From the NCBI GenBank assembly GCA_905178155.1, contig CAJINV010000004.1, positions 280,969-344,968 on the forward strand: DNA of 64,000 nucleotides, in the 5' to 3' direction. Positions within the stretch are counted from its first letter, which is position 1; the number at the start of each line of letters is the position of its first letter. Under the pieces are notes generated by a model. The model saw nothing but the letters and a program-made list of their open reading frames with translations. It made no database searches and had not been told where the DNA came from. The position numbers and the translations under genes were made by a program. Positions 39,101 to 42,430 of this stretch are shown one piece after another. This DNA is from Amoebophrya sp. A120 (taxonomy: Eukaryota; Sar; Dinophyceae; Syndiniales; Amoebophryaceae).

Positions 39101-41082
39101 TTGATAATCTGGCAACCAAATGCGCGCGCCCAAAACTGGCAGCCAGCTGCGGGCGGTGAAAGTGTGCACGTCGCTCGGGCCACCTGAAAAATGGAAAAAG
39201 AAAAAAAAATGCGCAGAAGAGCAATCCCTCCGCAGGCTTCAAAACTGCCCGTCAGATGCGGGCGGCGAAAATGTGCAAAGCCCTTCGGTCATCTAAAAAC
39301 TTGGAAAAAAAGGAAAAAGTAGCAAAAGTCGAGAACCCTTGGCAGGCTTAGAAGCTGGCCACCACGGGCGGTCCGGCGGGGCGCGCGCTTTCGCCATACC
39401 ATCGCGATTGGGAAAAAAAACAAGTGCAGTAGAAAGGGGCGGGGGTATGTCACAAAGCTCCCACTTGCCCTGGGTTGTGGGCAGAAATTCGGCATCTTCC
39501 CCGGGTCTGAAGTGGCCGACTTTGGTGGCCCAGCAAGGTTCTTTGGTTTGCGGTTTCCCACATACCTTCCTGGCCCGGGGGCCGGTTCGTCACGCAGGGG
39601 GCAGAAAGGATGCCCCGCGGCGAAGGAGGATGGGCCCCCCCCGCCAAGTACCTTCCTGGCCCGGGGGCCAGTTCGTCACGCAGGGGGTAGAAAGGATGCC
39701 CCGCGGCGATGGAGGATGGGGGGGTCCGGGGGGGGGGCTTGCCCCTTTCGGCCACATACCTTCCTGGCCAGGGGCCAGTTTGTCATGCAGGGGCTAGAAA
39801 GAATGCTCCGCCGCGAAATAGCCGGACTTCGCGGGCCGCGGGGAAGTGGTGGAGCCCGCGGCGGCCCGCAGGCTCCTGCGATAGACTTTGAATAGAAACC
39901 CGGAAGCCCCCGATGACCCCAATGGGCGTCGTGTTTGCTTTCAACTTGTGCTACACACTAAAACTAGAAGCGTCGACTGACATCCCGCCCGGCCGCGGCC
40001 ATGTTCTGGAAGCGACACACGTGGGCCCTAGTCTGCTCAAGAGGAAGAAGTGGGATTCTAATTCAAAAGAAATGGCGCTGGCAGCCGCGCGGCGAAAGCG
40101 CGGCCCTAGGGCCGCGCTTTCTCCGCCGGGCCGGCTGGTTTGGCTTTCGCGCTGGTTACATTTTCGCCGACGCATTTGGTTACCAATGTCGCCCTCCGGG
40201 GTCGATCTTCATGCTTGAAGTAGATTGCAAGTACCCTTATAATACTTAAAGTAGATTGCACTCACTCGAGCAATAGGCTCGGTAGCGTGGAAGCGAGTAT
40301 TCCGCTAGAATGAGATTTGTAGCGCATACCCGCCATCACAATTGGTGCGAGCGCGATACTTTTGCATCCGATGCCGGCGTATCAACCACAGCTTTGTTTT
40401 CTGGGTCTGAAGAATGCAGGAAACTTTTGTGTTGTTTCCATTGCATGCGTAGCGAGAACTGCAATACACGTAGAGCGCCACAACTTTGCGGAGGCTTCTC
40501 CATGCCTAGCCCGCATGAAAAGTGCCCTGTCTTTGTGAAAAAATGCGACAACATTCACGATGACTACGTGAGACAGATTTCTGCAGCTGTGTTTAAAAAT
40601 CAGCATTACAAGCTTGCACTCTTCCAGACCCATACATGCTCGCAATGTATACGGCTGTGGGATGCTGGAGAGAGAGACGCCGCGGTTTATGCAAACGAGG
40701 AACACTCGCGGCGGCGACATTACACCGTGTGCATATGCAGAGAAAATAGAAGCGCCACAGCTACTACACATACTTATCGTCTATGTAGGCCAAGCAAAAC
40801 AGCGAAGGTCTGTCACGCTGCTTAGATTATGTGCTCAGGAGCTCATTAGTTGTCTCATGCGCTTTCTATTCCCCATCTCTCATGGGAGCATCTGCATTTA
40901 GTTGCATTTTCTTTCTGTCATGCCAAGAAAGTCTGTGCTGCCGAAGTTAATTACTATAAGTGTGTACCTGCTGTGGCACTTACACTTTGTTTTTTGGATA
41001 GGGCACCAAAGACACCTACTATATGACGATTTGCGGAATCGAAATTTTCAAACCCGTAGAAATACCGCAATCACCGCGATAG
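1..41082 (+). CDS. Gene A: giant Cys-rich multi-exon protein, 5' partial
   Basis: Protein family not named by me; probably a secreted or surface adhesive protein. Exons (join): 205-329, 617-670, 966-1022, 1270-1475, 3479-3939, 4333-5153, 7476-7594, 7860-7938, 8266-10219, 10467-10504, 10619-10687, 10966-10993, 11253-11277, 11623-11668, 11996-12085, 13339-13424, 14740-14782, 15023-15134, 15387-15421, 15577-15614, 15888-15933, 16262-16311, 20412-20472, 20767-20812, 21165-21317, 21564-21582, gap, 23055-23105, 24487-~25424, ~25741-25779, 27265-27619, 27763-27842, 28189-28263, 28689-28756, 29304-29344, 29572-30040, 30362-30391, 30632-30960, 31311-31352, ~37502-37901, 38224-38270, 40379, 40657-40733, 41006-41082. 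Phase closes at every junction resolved, and the frame ends at TAG 41080-41082. About 8.0 kb coding. Colinear with gene B up to about 28 kb. The start lies left of the window. Confidence 0.82.
201..1475 (+). CDS. Gene A exons 1-4: N-terminal Cys-rich segment
   Basis: Four exons (205-329, 617-670, 966-1022, 1270-1475) join into one frame matching gene B around 50,480-50,940. Shared landmarks are FFADPGAMAC|PDGVMFSG (B: FFGDPGSPVCPDGELFTG), DCERVG|LTLFRAYATSS, and NNYRAYYNRAYMKP (B: NWRTFYNRAYMAP). The Cys and Tyr spacing is conserved, which argues for an extracellular disulphide-rich fold of unknown type. The reading frame is blocked by stops inside each intervening element and is open only when the three elements are removed. 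Confidence 0.75.
330..611. mobile_element. F1 introner
   Basis: Left end TATGCGAGGCAAATATG mirrors the right end (reverse complement TATGCGTTCCAAATATT). TSD is weak (CGTGT/CTGAT), but removal restores MAC|PDGV as in gene B. Confidence 0.75.
671..960. mobile_element. F1 introner
   Basis: Left TATCAAATGCAAATATTCC; right arm has TTTCCAGACCCAGACGC and ends in GCATA. TSD GGTTG/GGCTG. Removal joins ERVG to LTLFR in frame. Confidence 0.82.
1023..1264. mobile_element. F3 introner
   Basis: Left TATGGAAATTTC with GTTACATGATTTGCCATG; right CTTGAGATCTCCATA. TSD GAACA/GAGCA. Removal gives DLGT|TECAT, matching B (AMGASECGQ). Confidence 0.82.
1476..3473. mobile_element. Large introner-type element, 1,998 bp
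   Basis: TIR of about 27 bp centred on TAGGAAAT; perfect TSD AAGTA. Removal gives IKYRL (B: LKYWL). The interior (about 1,830-2,300) carries degenerate copies of a roughly 60-bp unit around GCAGCT; the rest is unrecognised GC-rich sequence. The ORFs in it are shadows with no similarity to anything I know. Confidence 0.8.
3479..5153 (+). CDS. Gene A exons 5-6: first RCC-LCT Cys module
   Basis: Exons 3479-3939 and 4333-5153. The first carries PHTYIRDRPGGCYC and CHFNNGGF (B: PHTYIRERPPGCYC, CHFNNGGF). The second carries RCCSD near 4432, then LRLCTDDDL near 4700, then DDCGFHGRHIWTQTMC to about 4805, and ends in YYITTAAG and CPYYNSMNLGCAAL. The order RCC, LCT, GCG.D, IWT and C is a pattern I recall from predicted secreted proteins of marine protists; I cannot give a family accession. 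Function unknown. Confidence 0.8.
3940..4327. mobile_element. Introner-type element
   Basis: TATCAAAATGAAAAACC with a C-run at the left mirrors the G-run, ATTTTCCTTACGATA, at the right. Perfect TSD CTCGC. Removal gives AGSPVGVAVYR (B: AGNPVGLVQYR). Confidence 0.88.
5154..7470. mobile_element. F1 introner swollen to 2.3 kb by a satellite array
   Basis: F1 ends are intact (TATCAAATG, CTGGGTCTG at the left; CCAGACCCAGAC, CATTTGATA at the right). TSD CGCTC/CTCTC. Removal gives GCAALRKGVV (B: GCNALRSGVL). The interior holds an array of about 92-bp repeats (5,755-7,110) and GGGGTGTGTC / GGGGTATG repeats at 7,150-7,410. Confidence 0.88.
5755..7110. repeat. Tandem array, about 92-bp unit, some 14 copies
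   Basis: Each unit carries CAGCTGGCCCCTAGGCCATG, CGCGGGGACCGAGTCCCCGC and a CTTTCGCCCCTTGG box; the middle box is a self-complementary hairpin. Length varies by a few bases between units. It lies wholly inside the F1 introner of gene A. The ORFs through it are artefacts of its periodicity. Confidence 0.93.
7476..7938 (+). CDS. Gene A exons 7-8: start of second RCC-LCT module
   Basis: Exon 7476-7594 reads LRKGVVSVVGPNQVLKFE and ends at PPQC; exon 7860-7938 continues with ANVRCCSWNGFQRLDDAS. Gene B has LRSGVLSVVGVDNEIKFE ... NEC ... AHVRCCSWNKFQGLDDAS in a single exon at about 53,520-53,710. The two A exons are separated by an F1 element that B lacks, so the intron is specific to A. Confidence 0.82.
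7595..7854. mobile_element. F1 introner
   Basis: TATCAAATGCAAATGTG and CTGGGTC at the left; CCAGACCCAGACAC and TTGATA at the right. TSD TGTAT/TGTAC. Removal gives PPQCTNREQKPANVRCC (B: NECTSRKKATAHVRCC). Confidence 0.9.
7939..8260. mobile_element. F2 introner
   Basis: Left TATGGAACTGTCAGGATCG; right CGATCCTGACGATTCCATA. Perfect TSD CGGAT. Removal gives ASADTVKFS (B: YSVKLS). Confidence 0.93.
8266..10219 (+). CDS. Gene A exon 9: largest exon, second LCT module and conserved core
   Basis: Uninterrupted 1,954-nt exon. In order: CEYFGFTLCTEVEV and TGCGFDASRIWTNTAC (second LCT module), CCYVNAAGY, LECTFTYGPFGDETYMVSF, GWGQWAYAATKCW, MTYFSKVN, PNVGSCVDTC, QWSWVFQK, a TTTTTPEP linker, MPGFSGGCSYDEGAV, YDCAYVVEE, and CLRAFRICRSERM. 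In gene B the same stretch (about 53,750-58,440) is cut by three elements at 54,223, 55,356 and 57,641, none of which is present here. GC-rich third positions separate this exon clearly from the AT-richer elements around it. Confidence 0.93.
10220..10461. mobile_element. F3 introner
   Basis: Left TATGGACTTCTTAAACG then TTACATTCTCAGCTGTTAC; right GTAACAGTTGAGAG, ending AACTCCATA. Perfect TSD TGTTC. Removal gives GSVLNEHCLVYD. Confidence 0.93.
10467..12085 (+). CDS. Gene A exons 10-15: six short exons, 25-90 nt
   Basis: Exons 10467-10504, 10619-10687, 10966-10993, 11253-11277, 11623-11668 and 11996-12085 join as VLNEHCLVYDSLGE|AFHACVGKPGCAYIYDQ..., LRGSPTKTVW|SDDDQALKD|RLRVDAGIHWYVCPR|SVKMEVPDPE, ending FTDCALKVEPE. 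Gene B encodes the whole stretch in one exon (ECLVVDSLREAFRACVERP..., RVDAGIHWYICPR, FRDCALKVE). Five elements have therefore fragmented about 270 nt of A relative to B, producing exons as small as 25 nt. Confidence 0.85.
10505..10613. mobile_element. Minimal 109-bp introner, nearly all hairpin
   Basis: The arms TATCCACAAAAAAACAACC and GGTTGTTTTTTCCGGGATA pair over about 30 bp, followed by ATGCCCATCCA / TGGATGGGGAT. Perfect TSD GCGAA. Removal gives SLGEAFHACV (B: SLREAFRACV). Confidence 0.92.
10688..10960. mobile_element. F1 introner, diverged right end
   Basis: Left TATAAAAAGCAAATACG with CTGGGTCTGG; right TTTTCCAGGCCCGGGTA, ending ATCCATA. TSD CCCTG/TCCTG. Removal gives SALRGSPTK (B: SNLRGSPTR). 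Confidence 0.82.
10994..11247. mobile_element. Introner-type element
   Basis: Imperfect TIRs (TATGAGAGTACAGAACTCC; reverse complement of right TATAACGGTACACAGCATCC). Perfect TSD GTGGT. Removal gives KTVWSDDDQALK (B: RMVWSDEEQAIV). Confidence 0.85.
11278..11617. mobile_element. F2 introner
   Basis: Left TATGGAAGCGCCAGGC; right GCGAGCCTGCCGCTTGCATA with CAACTTTGTCGATT before it. TSD is weak (AAAGA/GCCGA), but the join ALKDRLRVDAG matches B (AIVNQIRVDAG). Confidence 0.82.
11669..11990. mobile_element. F1 introner
   Basis: Left TACGCCCTGCCAATATG with TCGGTCTGG; right CCAGAGGACCCAGGGGACC, ending ACTTGATA. TSD CGCGA/AGCGA. Removal gives VCPRSVKMEVPD. Confidence 0.83.
12086..13333. mobile_element. 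F1 introner enlarged to 1.25 kb
   Basis: Perfect TSD CGGAA; removal gives KVEPETHKLIL (B: KVEPETHKLIL). The F1 right arm (CTTCCAGACCCAGCAGACC) occurs twice, at 12,300 and 13,288, indicating an internal duplication. The interior has direct repeats of TGACAGGACTT (12,780-12,960) and CATACCCCAGAACA-type units (12,985-13,230). Confidence 0.85.
12780..13240. repeat. Two short tandem-repeat blocks inside an introner
   Basis: First block: about nine imperfect copies of TTGCATGACAGGACTT. Second block: CATACCCCAGAACA / CACCCCGAAACA units, then GGGTATG on the opposite strand. The second block is similar to the repeats at 7,150-7,410 in another intron of the same gene. Confidence 0.8.
13339..16311 (+). 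CDS. Gene A exons 16-22: PAN-like Cys segment
   Basis: Exons 13339-13424, 14740-14782, 15023-15134, 15387-15421, 15577-15614, 15888-15933 and 16262-16311. Joined landmarks: THKLILHSAWSMCSTQADVV (B: THKLILHPQWSKCSAQADDV), RLGPCGDLASNRT (B: RLGQCTAFAENRA), AKDFKVSLQN...CAKAC (B: VDEFTVTLDNCADLC), KSCSAFAIHKSGFKS (B: KSCGAFAFHKTGWKT). The C...C...C.AF pattern resembles a PAN/Apple fold, but this is only a resemblance. The 15023-15134 frame was chosen because it alone joins both neighbours and matches B. Confidence 0.72.
13425..14734. mobile_element. Introner-type element with internal duplication
   Basis: Weak TIRs (TAATATTGTAG...; right end TTTGAGTA) and TSD GGGGG/TGAGG. Placed because it joins the two flanking exons in frame and RLGPCGDLASNRT then matches B. 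Most of it (13,790-14,700) is GC-rich sequence without recognisable coding similarity. Confidence 0.55.
13725..13789. repeat. 65-bp direct repeat, copy 1 (copy 2 at 14712-14776)
   Basis: Identical 65-bp segments 987 bp apart. Copy 2 spans the right end of the intron and the first bases of the next exon;  copy 1 is a decoy copy of that boundary inside the intron. Confidence 0.95.
14783..15017. mobile_element. F3 introner
   Basis: TATGGGGCTCTCAAACGTTA at the left, GTAACGTTTGAGAACGCCATA-type right end. Perfect TSD GACCT. 235 bp, the standard F3 length. Confidence 0.93.
15135..15381. mobile_element. F3 introner
   Basis: TATGGCGTCCCCAACTGTTA at the left; CAGTTGAGAGCACCATA at the right. Perfect TSD ATTGG. 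Removal joins DTTL|VPDGSETGG. Confidence 0.93.
15422..15571. mobile_element. F2 introner, 150 bp
   Basis: TATGGAAGCTTCAGGATTG at the left; CAATCCTGACACTCCCATA at the right. Perfect TSD CGACG. Removal gives QTTAKDFKVSL, aligning with B (VDEFTVTL). Confidence 0.93.
15615..15882. mobile_element. F4 introner
   Basis: TATAAAAGTGTTTCACTTC at the left, CACTTTTTTCTTGCGATA at the right. TSD weak (ACAAG/CAAAC); removal gives QNTTSCAKAC in frame. The interior holds a perfect hairpin at 15,786-15,836. Confidence 0.78.
15786..15836. repeat. Perfect hairpin inside an F4 introner
   Basis: Arms CCACGATGCATTTTCTGCAT and its reverse complement are separated by a loop of about 10 bp. Confidence 0.9.
15934..16261. 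mobile_element. F1 introner, eroded right junction
   Basis: TATGCATTGCAAACATG and CTGGGTCAG at the left; CCAGACCCGGATATTTTTG and TTTGAT at the right. No clear TSD; a small deletion at the right end is likely. Removal gives DSD|AEKSCSAF (B: DDMGKSCGAF). Confidence 0.72.
17349..19980. mobile_element. Nested 2.6-kb element with TIRs of about 95 bp
   Basis: Left arm (about 17,349-17,452) and right arm (about 19,877-19,980) are reverse complements over TAGGCGTGGCCCTGTGGGG, the GGTCGGTTGGTTGG repeats and AAGTGACACTTTGAGCCGAA. No convincing ORF for a transposase; the minus-strand ORFs inside read through repeats. TSD not resolved. Confidence 0.85.
18770..19760. repeat. Tandem array, about 60-70-bp GGTGGGTAGGTCGG units
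   Basis: At least 13 units of the type AGGCAGGTGGGTGGGTAGG, TCGGTAGGCGTGGCCAATAG, GCAGCGCACGCTCG. Lies inside the nested element. The long minus-strand ORFs over it, rich in PTHPP-type repeats, are periodicity artefacts. Confidence 0.92.
20072..20290. mobile_element. Nested F4 element inside the 4.1-kb intron
   Basis: TATCGAAAGAAAATAAAAG and TGTTACAGC at the left; GTAACTGTAAAACACTTTTT ending CTCGTGATA at the right. Perfect TSD TGTCT. It sits in non-coding sequence, so these elements do not insert only into exons. Confidence 0.9.
20412..21582 (+). CDS. Gene A exons 23-26: segment expanded relative to B
   Basis: Exons 20412-20472 (GDMLERD..., B: GDMLEED), 20767-20812, 21165-21317 and 21564 onward. 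Joined text includes NCDERYAYSGFGVHYRGCQDFADTG..., then QQCDYWSAHTTY and GKDHNYC. Between GDMLE and CCTLFRKDAC gene B has only a few residues (EDGSDNL), so A carries an insertion of roughly 100 residues here, rich in Asp, Tyr and Cys. Phase is continuous through three elements; the right edge of the last exon is uncertain. Confidence 0.65.
20473..20761. mobile_element. Introner-type element
   Basis: TATCCTAAAAAAAAGCGC mirrors GTGCTTTTTTGTAGGATA. TSD GCGAC/GTGAC. Removal gives SDNCDERYAYSG in frame. Confidence 0.85.
20813..21159. mobile_element. F2-like introner
   Basis: Left TATCAGAGTCTCTCGTTGG; right CGCTTTCCGATCTGAAAC ending TTTCACA, preceded by TGCGTCCCAAGT as in the F2 copy at 28757. TSD GTGTC/GTGCC. 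Removal gives YRGCQDFADTG. Confidence 0.78.
21318..21558. mobile_element. Introner-type element
   Basis: TATAACAGGCTCAGATGTCG and GAATTC at the left mirror GAATTCGACATCTGGGCC, TGTTATA at the right. TSD AGGCA/AGACA. Confidence 0.88.
21583..23049. other. Unresolved intron of gene A, 1.47 kb
   Basis: Left end (TAGCCTGGGTAAAAACGTCC) resembles the element at 53031 of gene B; right end finishes in GGATGATA at 23049. The two do not pair and phase does not close, so at least one further small exon is probably hidden here. No other gene is seen. Confidence 0.4.
23050..25424 (+). CDS. Gene A exons 27-28: CCTLFRKDAC region
   Basis: Exon about 23055-23105 (LFKVMRYYTDGG split by the foldback element) and exon 24487 to about 25424. 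Landmarks: CCTLFRKDACDIFEGGSA (B: CCTLFRKDACDVMQGGSS), QMLFEMGSGFPIGMALDALYY, KELQDVPWQ, PRTGPAE, MELVGPANANPI (B: EFVGPANAEPI), QQVEIRGSLIRQ (B: QQVELRGSLLRQ). In B the corresponding 1.1 kb is broken by five elements; here it is one exon. The 3' edge is blurred because the Arg-rich coding end (RRRTFAFRRRE) is also the left TIR of the following intron. Confidence 0.82.
23106..24478. mobile_element. F8 foldback element, 1.37-kb near-palindrome, 8-bp TSD
   Basis: Terminal arms TATGAACGTGCAAAATGCAA and its mirror pair over about 105 bp, and pairing continues almost to the centre (arms 23,106-23,790 and 23,790-24,478). The centre is an inner hairpin at 23,712-23,873. Perfect 8-bp TSD CTACACGG. 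Removal gives MRYYTDGGVTKQGD. No transposase ORF. Confidence 0.92.
25425..25740. mobile_element. Intron with TIRs, boundaries approximate
   Basis: CGCCGCCGGGAGTACGGC at about 25,430 mirrors ACTCGCCGGCGGCGTTA at about 25,725-25,741. The interior has GTGCGTGCGTGCG and TACATGTGTACATGTGTACA repeats. Both TIRs encode Arg, so the splice points cannot be fixed by reading. Confidence 0.5.
25741..28756 (+). CDS. Gene A exons 29-33: first F5/8-type-C (fucolectin-like) domain
   Basis: Exons ~25741-25779, 27265-27619, 27763-27842, 28189-28263 and 28689-28756. Joined: SYDTWGKDHTGAGWAPLNS, RGYTAHVYEFVPPVPIYG, MRIHNRGDCCQERLNYAKV, FVVDDRYQQNVPDSRK, then QQYITICGLQFF. NRGDCC..RL followed by V.V, and an ICG..FF strand at the end, fit the F5/8 type C / fucolectin pattern, suggesting glycan binding. 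The first part matches gene B (AHVYEFVPPVPVYAMRISNR). Confidence 0.75.
25780..27259. mobile_element. Introner-type element, 1.48 kb
   Basis: TATCGCAAGACGAAACTGC, TTCACTC at the left; GTGAAGTAGCAGCTTTTTTG ending GGCGATA at the right. TSD CTTGG/GTTGG. Removal gives SYDTWGKDHTGAGW (B: RDYGWWDGNGRAW). The interior is A- or T-rich with CGCGCG stretches (26,100-26,900) and no supported gene. Confidence 0.82.
27620..27757. mobile_element. 138-bp introner at a site shared with gene B
   Basis: TATCGCACTCG...ATGCAAG at the left; CGTTACTTTTGCAGTTCATA at the right. TSD weak (AAAAT/CAGAT). Removal gives STAKFVVDDRYQQN. Gene B has TATCG... at the homologous position (63092). Confidence 0.72.
27843..28183. 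mobile_element. F2 introner
   Basis: Left TATGCAAGCGCCAAGCTCGG, ATCAACAAAG; right CGTCAAGCCTGACGCTTTCATA. TSD AAGGG/AAGGA. Removal gives DGEGGREDIGAVPA. Confidence 0.86.
28264..28683. mobile_element. F1 introner
   Basis: TATGAATTGCAAATATTTAT, CAGGGTCTGG at the left; TTCCAGACCCAGACAAATC, GCAACGCATA at the right. Perfect TSD GCATC. Removal gives RQERIRRIYIVPP. Confidence 0.9.
28757..29298. mobile_element. F2 introner with nested foldback
   Basis: TATGGAAATATCAGGCTCG at the left; CAGCCTGGCGCTTCCATA at the right. Perfect TSD TTCCG. Removal gives GLQFFRWTSVVEE. Confidence 0.9.
28930..29147. mobile_element. Nested F8 foldback element, 218 bp
   Basis: TACAATGGGCAAAATGCAAA at the left; CTTGCATTTTGTCTGTTCATA-type right end; arms pair through the GGGACACGAGAAAA / TTTTTTCGTGCCCC stretch. 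TSD GCGCGCGA/ACGCGCGA (7 of 8). Same terminal motif and TSD length as the element at 23106. Confidence 0.82.
29304..30960 (+). CDS. Gene A exons 34-37: Cys/Gly/His-rich linker region
   Basis: Exons 29304-29344, 29572-30040, 30362-30391 and 30632-30960. Joined landmarks: SVVEEIDPSVWQASEFPTA, VTFCANCHYGMPAFFSG, RWPNYCSHTEHIWQVCHKGW, GGRCLACGTEKGTG, RYRENVWDNGDEGPG, ending in QYMNVWTRASWWKR. No gene B counterpart lies in the window because B leaves it earlier. A TGA directly after WWKL is not the gene end: it lies inside the next element, and removing that element (TSD GAAGC on both sides) keeps the frame open. Confidence 0.75.
29345..29566. mobile_element. Introner-type element
   Basis: TATCCTGTGCAAAACAAG at the left; CTTGTAATATTGCAATGCATA at the right. 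TSD TTGGC/TCGGC. Removal opens a 157-codon exon starting VWQASEFPTADDQ. Confidence 0.82.
30041..30356. mobile_element. F1 introner, diverged
   Basis: TATGCGTCGCAAATATGTC, CTGGGTCTC at the left; ACTCCGACATATTTGCAG, TCGATA at the right. TSD TGTGG/TTTGG. The interior has a GAT trinucleotide run at about 30,172-30,208. Confidence 0.82.
30392..30626. mobile_element. F3 introner
   Basis: TATGGCGTTCTCAATTGTTA at the left; AGCTGAGAACGCCATA at the right. Perfect TSD CGAGG, one of the few sites where GT-AG could be read (G|GTATGG ... CGAG|G). Confidence 0.94.
30961..31305. mobile_element. Introner-type element
   Basis: TATGAAGTGAAGCGCCCCAG at the left; GCGGCGCACTCTTTCATA at the right. Perfect TSD GAAGC. 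Removal turns WWKL-stop into WWKRRAWWQVTL. Confidence 0.87.
31311..41082 (+). CDS. Gene A exons 38-43: second F5/8-type-C domain and stop codon
   Basis: Exons 31311-31352, about 37502-37901, 38224-38270, 40379 (a single unique base between overlapping TSDs), 40657-40733 and 41006-41082. Joined: AWWQVTLTPDAL|...VDSVRIWNRDE...RLSFGSITIW, VDRTNVGRLRI, RRHYTVC|TKDTYYMTICGIEIF, stop TAG at 41080. WWQV.L, V.SVRIWNR, RLSFGSITIW and a terminal TICGIEIF are the usual landmarks of an F5/8 type C / fucolectin domain in the usual order. The domain is thus spread over 9.8 kb by a 6.1-kb intron and four smaller ones. Confidence 0.75.
33820..35710. repeat. Tandem array, about 440-465-bp unit, 4 copies plus partial
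   Basis: The marker AGGCAGGGGAGCAACCGACC (or a close variant) recurs near 33,830, 34,267, 34,732, 35,174 and 35,623, with the same downstream order: CTTCGCTCACTACGG, CCGGCGCAGCTG, CGTCGCGGCGGCTCCCGAGG and variants, CGCGCGGCCAGCTCGTG. A partial unit lies at about 32,520-32,600. ORFs on either strand recur once per unit and are artefacts. Confidence 0.92.
36066..37010. repeat. Minisatellite, about 33-bp unit, near 29 copies
   Basis: Units TTTGACCATTCACCGCGCAG followed by CCGTG alternate between TTTGAAG and CTTGCAAG spacers, giving a 66-bp higher-order period. Imperfect copies occur throughout. Confidence 0.93.
37902..38218. mobile_element. F2 introner
   Basis: TACGCAAGTGTCAGAACCG, AAAATTTGTAATG at the left; GATTTCGTTCGTGGCGCTTC, CATA at the right. 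TSD CGCCG/CGCTC. Removal gives QAYRRDHCLHDQWDE. Confidence 0.8.
38271..40373. mobile_element. Introner-type element, 2.1 kb
   Basis: TATGATCTGCAAAAGTATAGC at the left mirrors GCGATACTTTTGCATCCGATG at the right. Perfect TSD CCGGC. The interior has repeats at 39,170-39,360 (GCGGGCGGCGAAAATGTGC type) and 39,540-39,800 (CCTTCCTGGCCCGGGGGCC, three copies) and no supported gene. Confidence 0.83.
40380..40651. mobile_element. F1 introner inserted 6 bp from the previous element
   Basis: TATCAACCACAGC, TTCTGGGTCTGAAG at the left; CTCTTCCAGACCCATACATG, GTATA at the right. TSD CGGCG/CGGCT overlaps the TSD of the 38271 element. Confidence 0.85.
40734..41000. mobile_element. Introner-type element
   Basis: TATGCAGAGAAAATAGAAGC, GCCACAGC at the left; GCTGTGGCACTTACACTTTG ending TTGGATA at the right. 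TSD GTGCA/GGGCA. Removal gives HYTVCTKDTYYMTICG. Confidence 0.88.
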
Positions 41083-42430
41083 GAAGTGCGCACCATGAAG
41101 ATCGATTTCCGTTCGCAGTCGACTGATGTGCCACAATTGTCGCAAGTACTTAAACAGGAAAAGCTGGACAATTTTTGCGCGCGTCGTTTTAAATAAATAA
41201 AGGAAGGGCAGTGCTTATAAGCATATTATACTTTTGGCGTCTCACTTTTTTTTGCAACATCAAGAAGAAAGAAAAGCAAGCACTAGAGCACTGGCAGGGT
41301 ATTTTTCAGTACATCAACCAATCAAAACTGAAGCAGTCGTGGATAAGCTAAATGCAAATACGTTATAATCTCATCTATCTCGAGAATTATAGATACGCGT
41401 AAAAGTGGCTCTGGTTTTTCGAAGACGGCGCACTTTGAAAGAAGCGATAGAATTCGCAGTCTGCCAGCACCCCATGCTTTTTTTTGGCGGAAGGGGAACG
41501 CCGCCGACGCACTCAAGATTAGAAAAGAGCCGGGTCTTCAGATGCATTCCGTCATTGCTATCCTGCTGCGCGGTTGCTGCATGTCGCTTGACACGGCTCT
41601 GTGCTACGTTAGGCTTTGGCGAAGCACTGATTGCACTCCCAAGCTACTCACTCTACAGACCCTATTTTGCAGGGCAGGCGTCACCGTCAATCTGATAATA
41701 TGGAATATAAGTAAATGAAAGCAATGCTTTTATTTATTCATGTCGTTCTAAACGAACCAATAGCAACAGAAATTCATTTTTACGGTCGTGTACAATTTTG
41801 CAAGATGCAGTAAGCGGCCACTTCTTCGTAATTTTGTAGCTGAGTTTCATTTACTTATTTTGGTAGATAAACAGGACGCATCAAGTATTTTTTTTCCGGA
41901 CTGGCCCTGACTGACGTTGCGCCAACAGTGTGTATATTTTTCGATGCGTTTTTTTTTTTTTTTTCAATTACTTGCCCATGGTATTATTTTGGCGCTCATT
42001 GTTCCAAGAAATTTTCTAGTATCTCGAATAGTCTTAGTTAGTGAAAGGCTTATTTGTGGCTCCCGCTCCCGCACTTCTATTGTCATTTGGACATCAGCTT
42101 CGTAATCTGCACTCAGCCTGGAAGTCAGAAGAATGATGCGCATTCGCTGCTTGTAACAGCGTCAAGCAGTCGTCAGTCCATTGCGAGTCGCGTAGAGAAC
42201 AAGTACGAGCAAGCTTGTTGGGTCGCTACTTGTAGTCGCACTTTCTGGAGTTGGTGACTCGGAGTACCATCTATCACTACCATGTAGAGATGTTTATTTT
42301 TGTAGCAGAACGAAAGCCACCAGCACCAGCTCGTCCGTGAGGATTTCGTATGTAGTGAGGTCACCGAACGGTTCTAGCCGGGGAGTTTTTTTGACAGCCA
42401 GACAGCAAAACGGCCGTCAGCTTTCAAGCG
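41083..42430. other. Intergenic, AT-rich; nothing coding seen
   Basis: Follows the gene A stop; an AAATAAATAAA stretch near 41,190 could serve polyadenylation, but this is a guess. No ORF with protein-like composition. Confidence 0.5.

Noticed and set aside
37497-41082. A separate third gene
   Set aside because: Its first exon starts in mid-domain without a plausible start, and its phase and domain order continue exon 31311-31352 of gene A.
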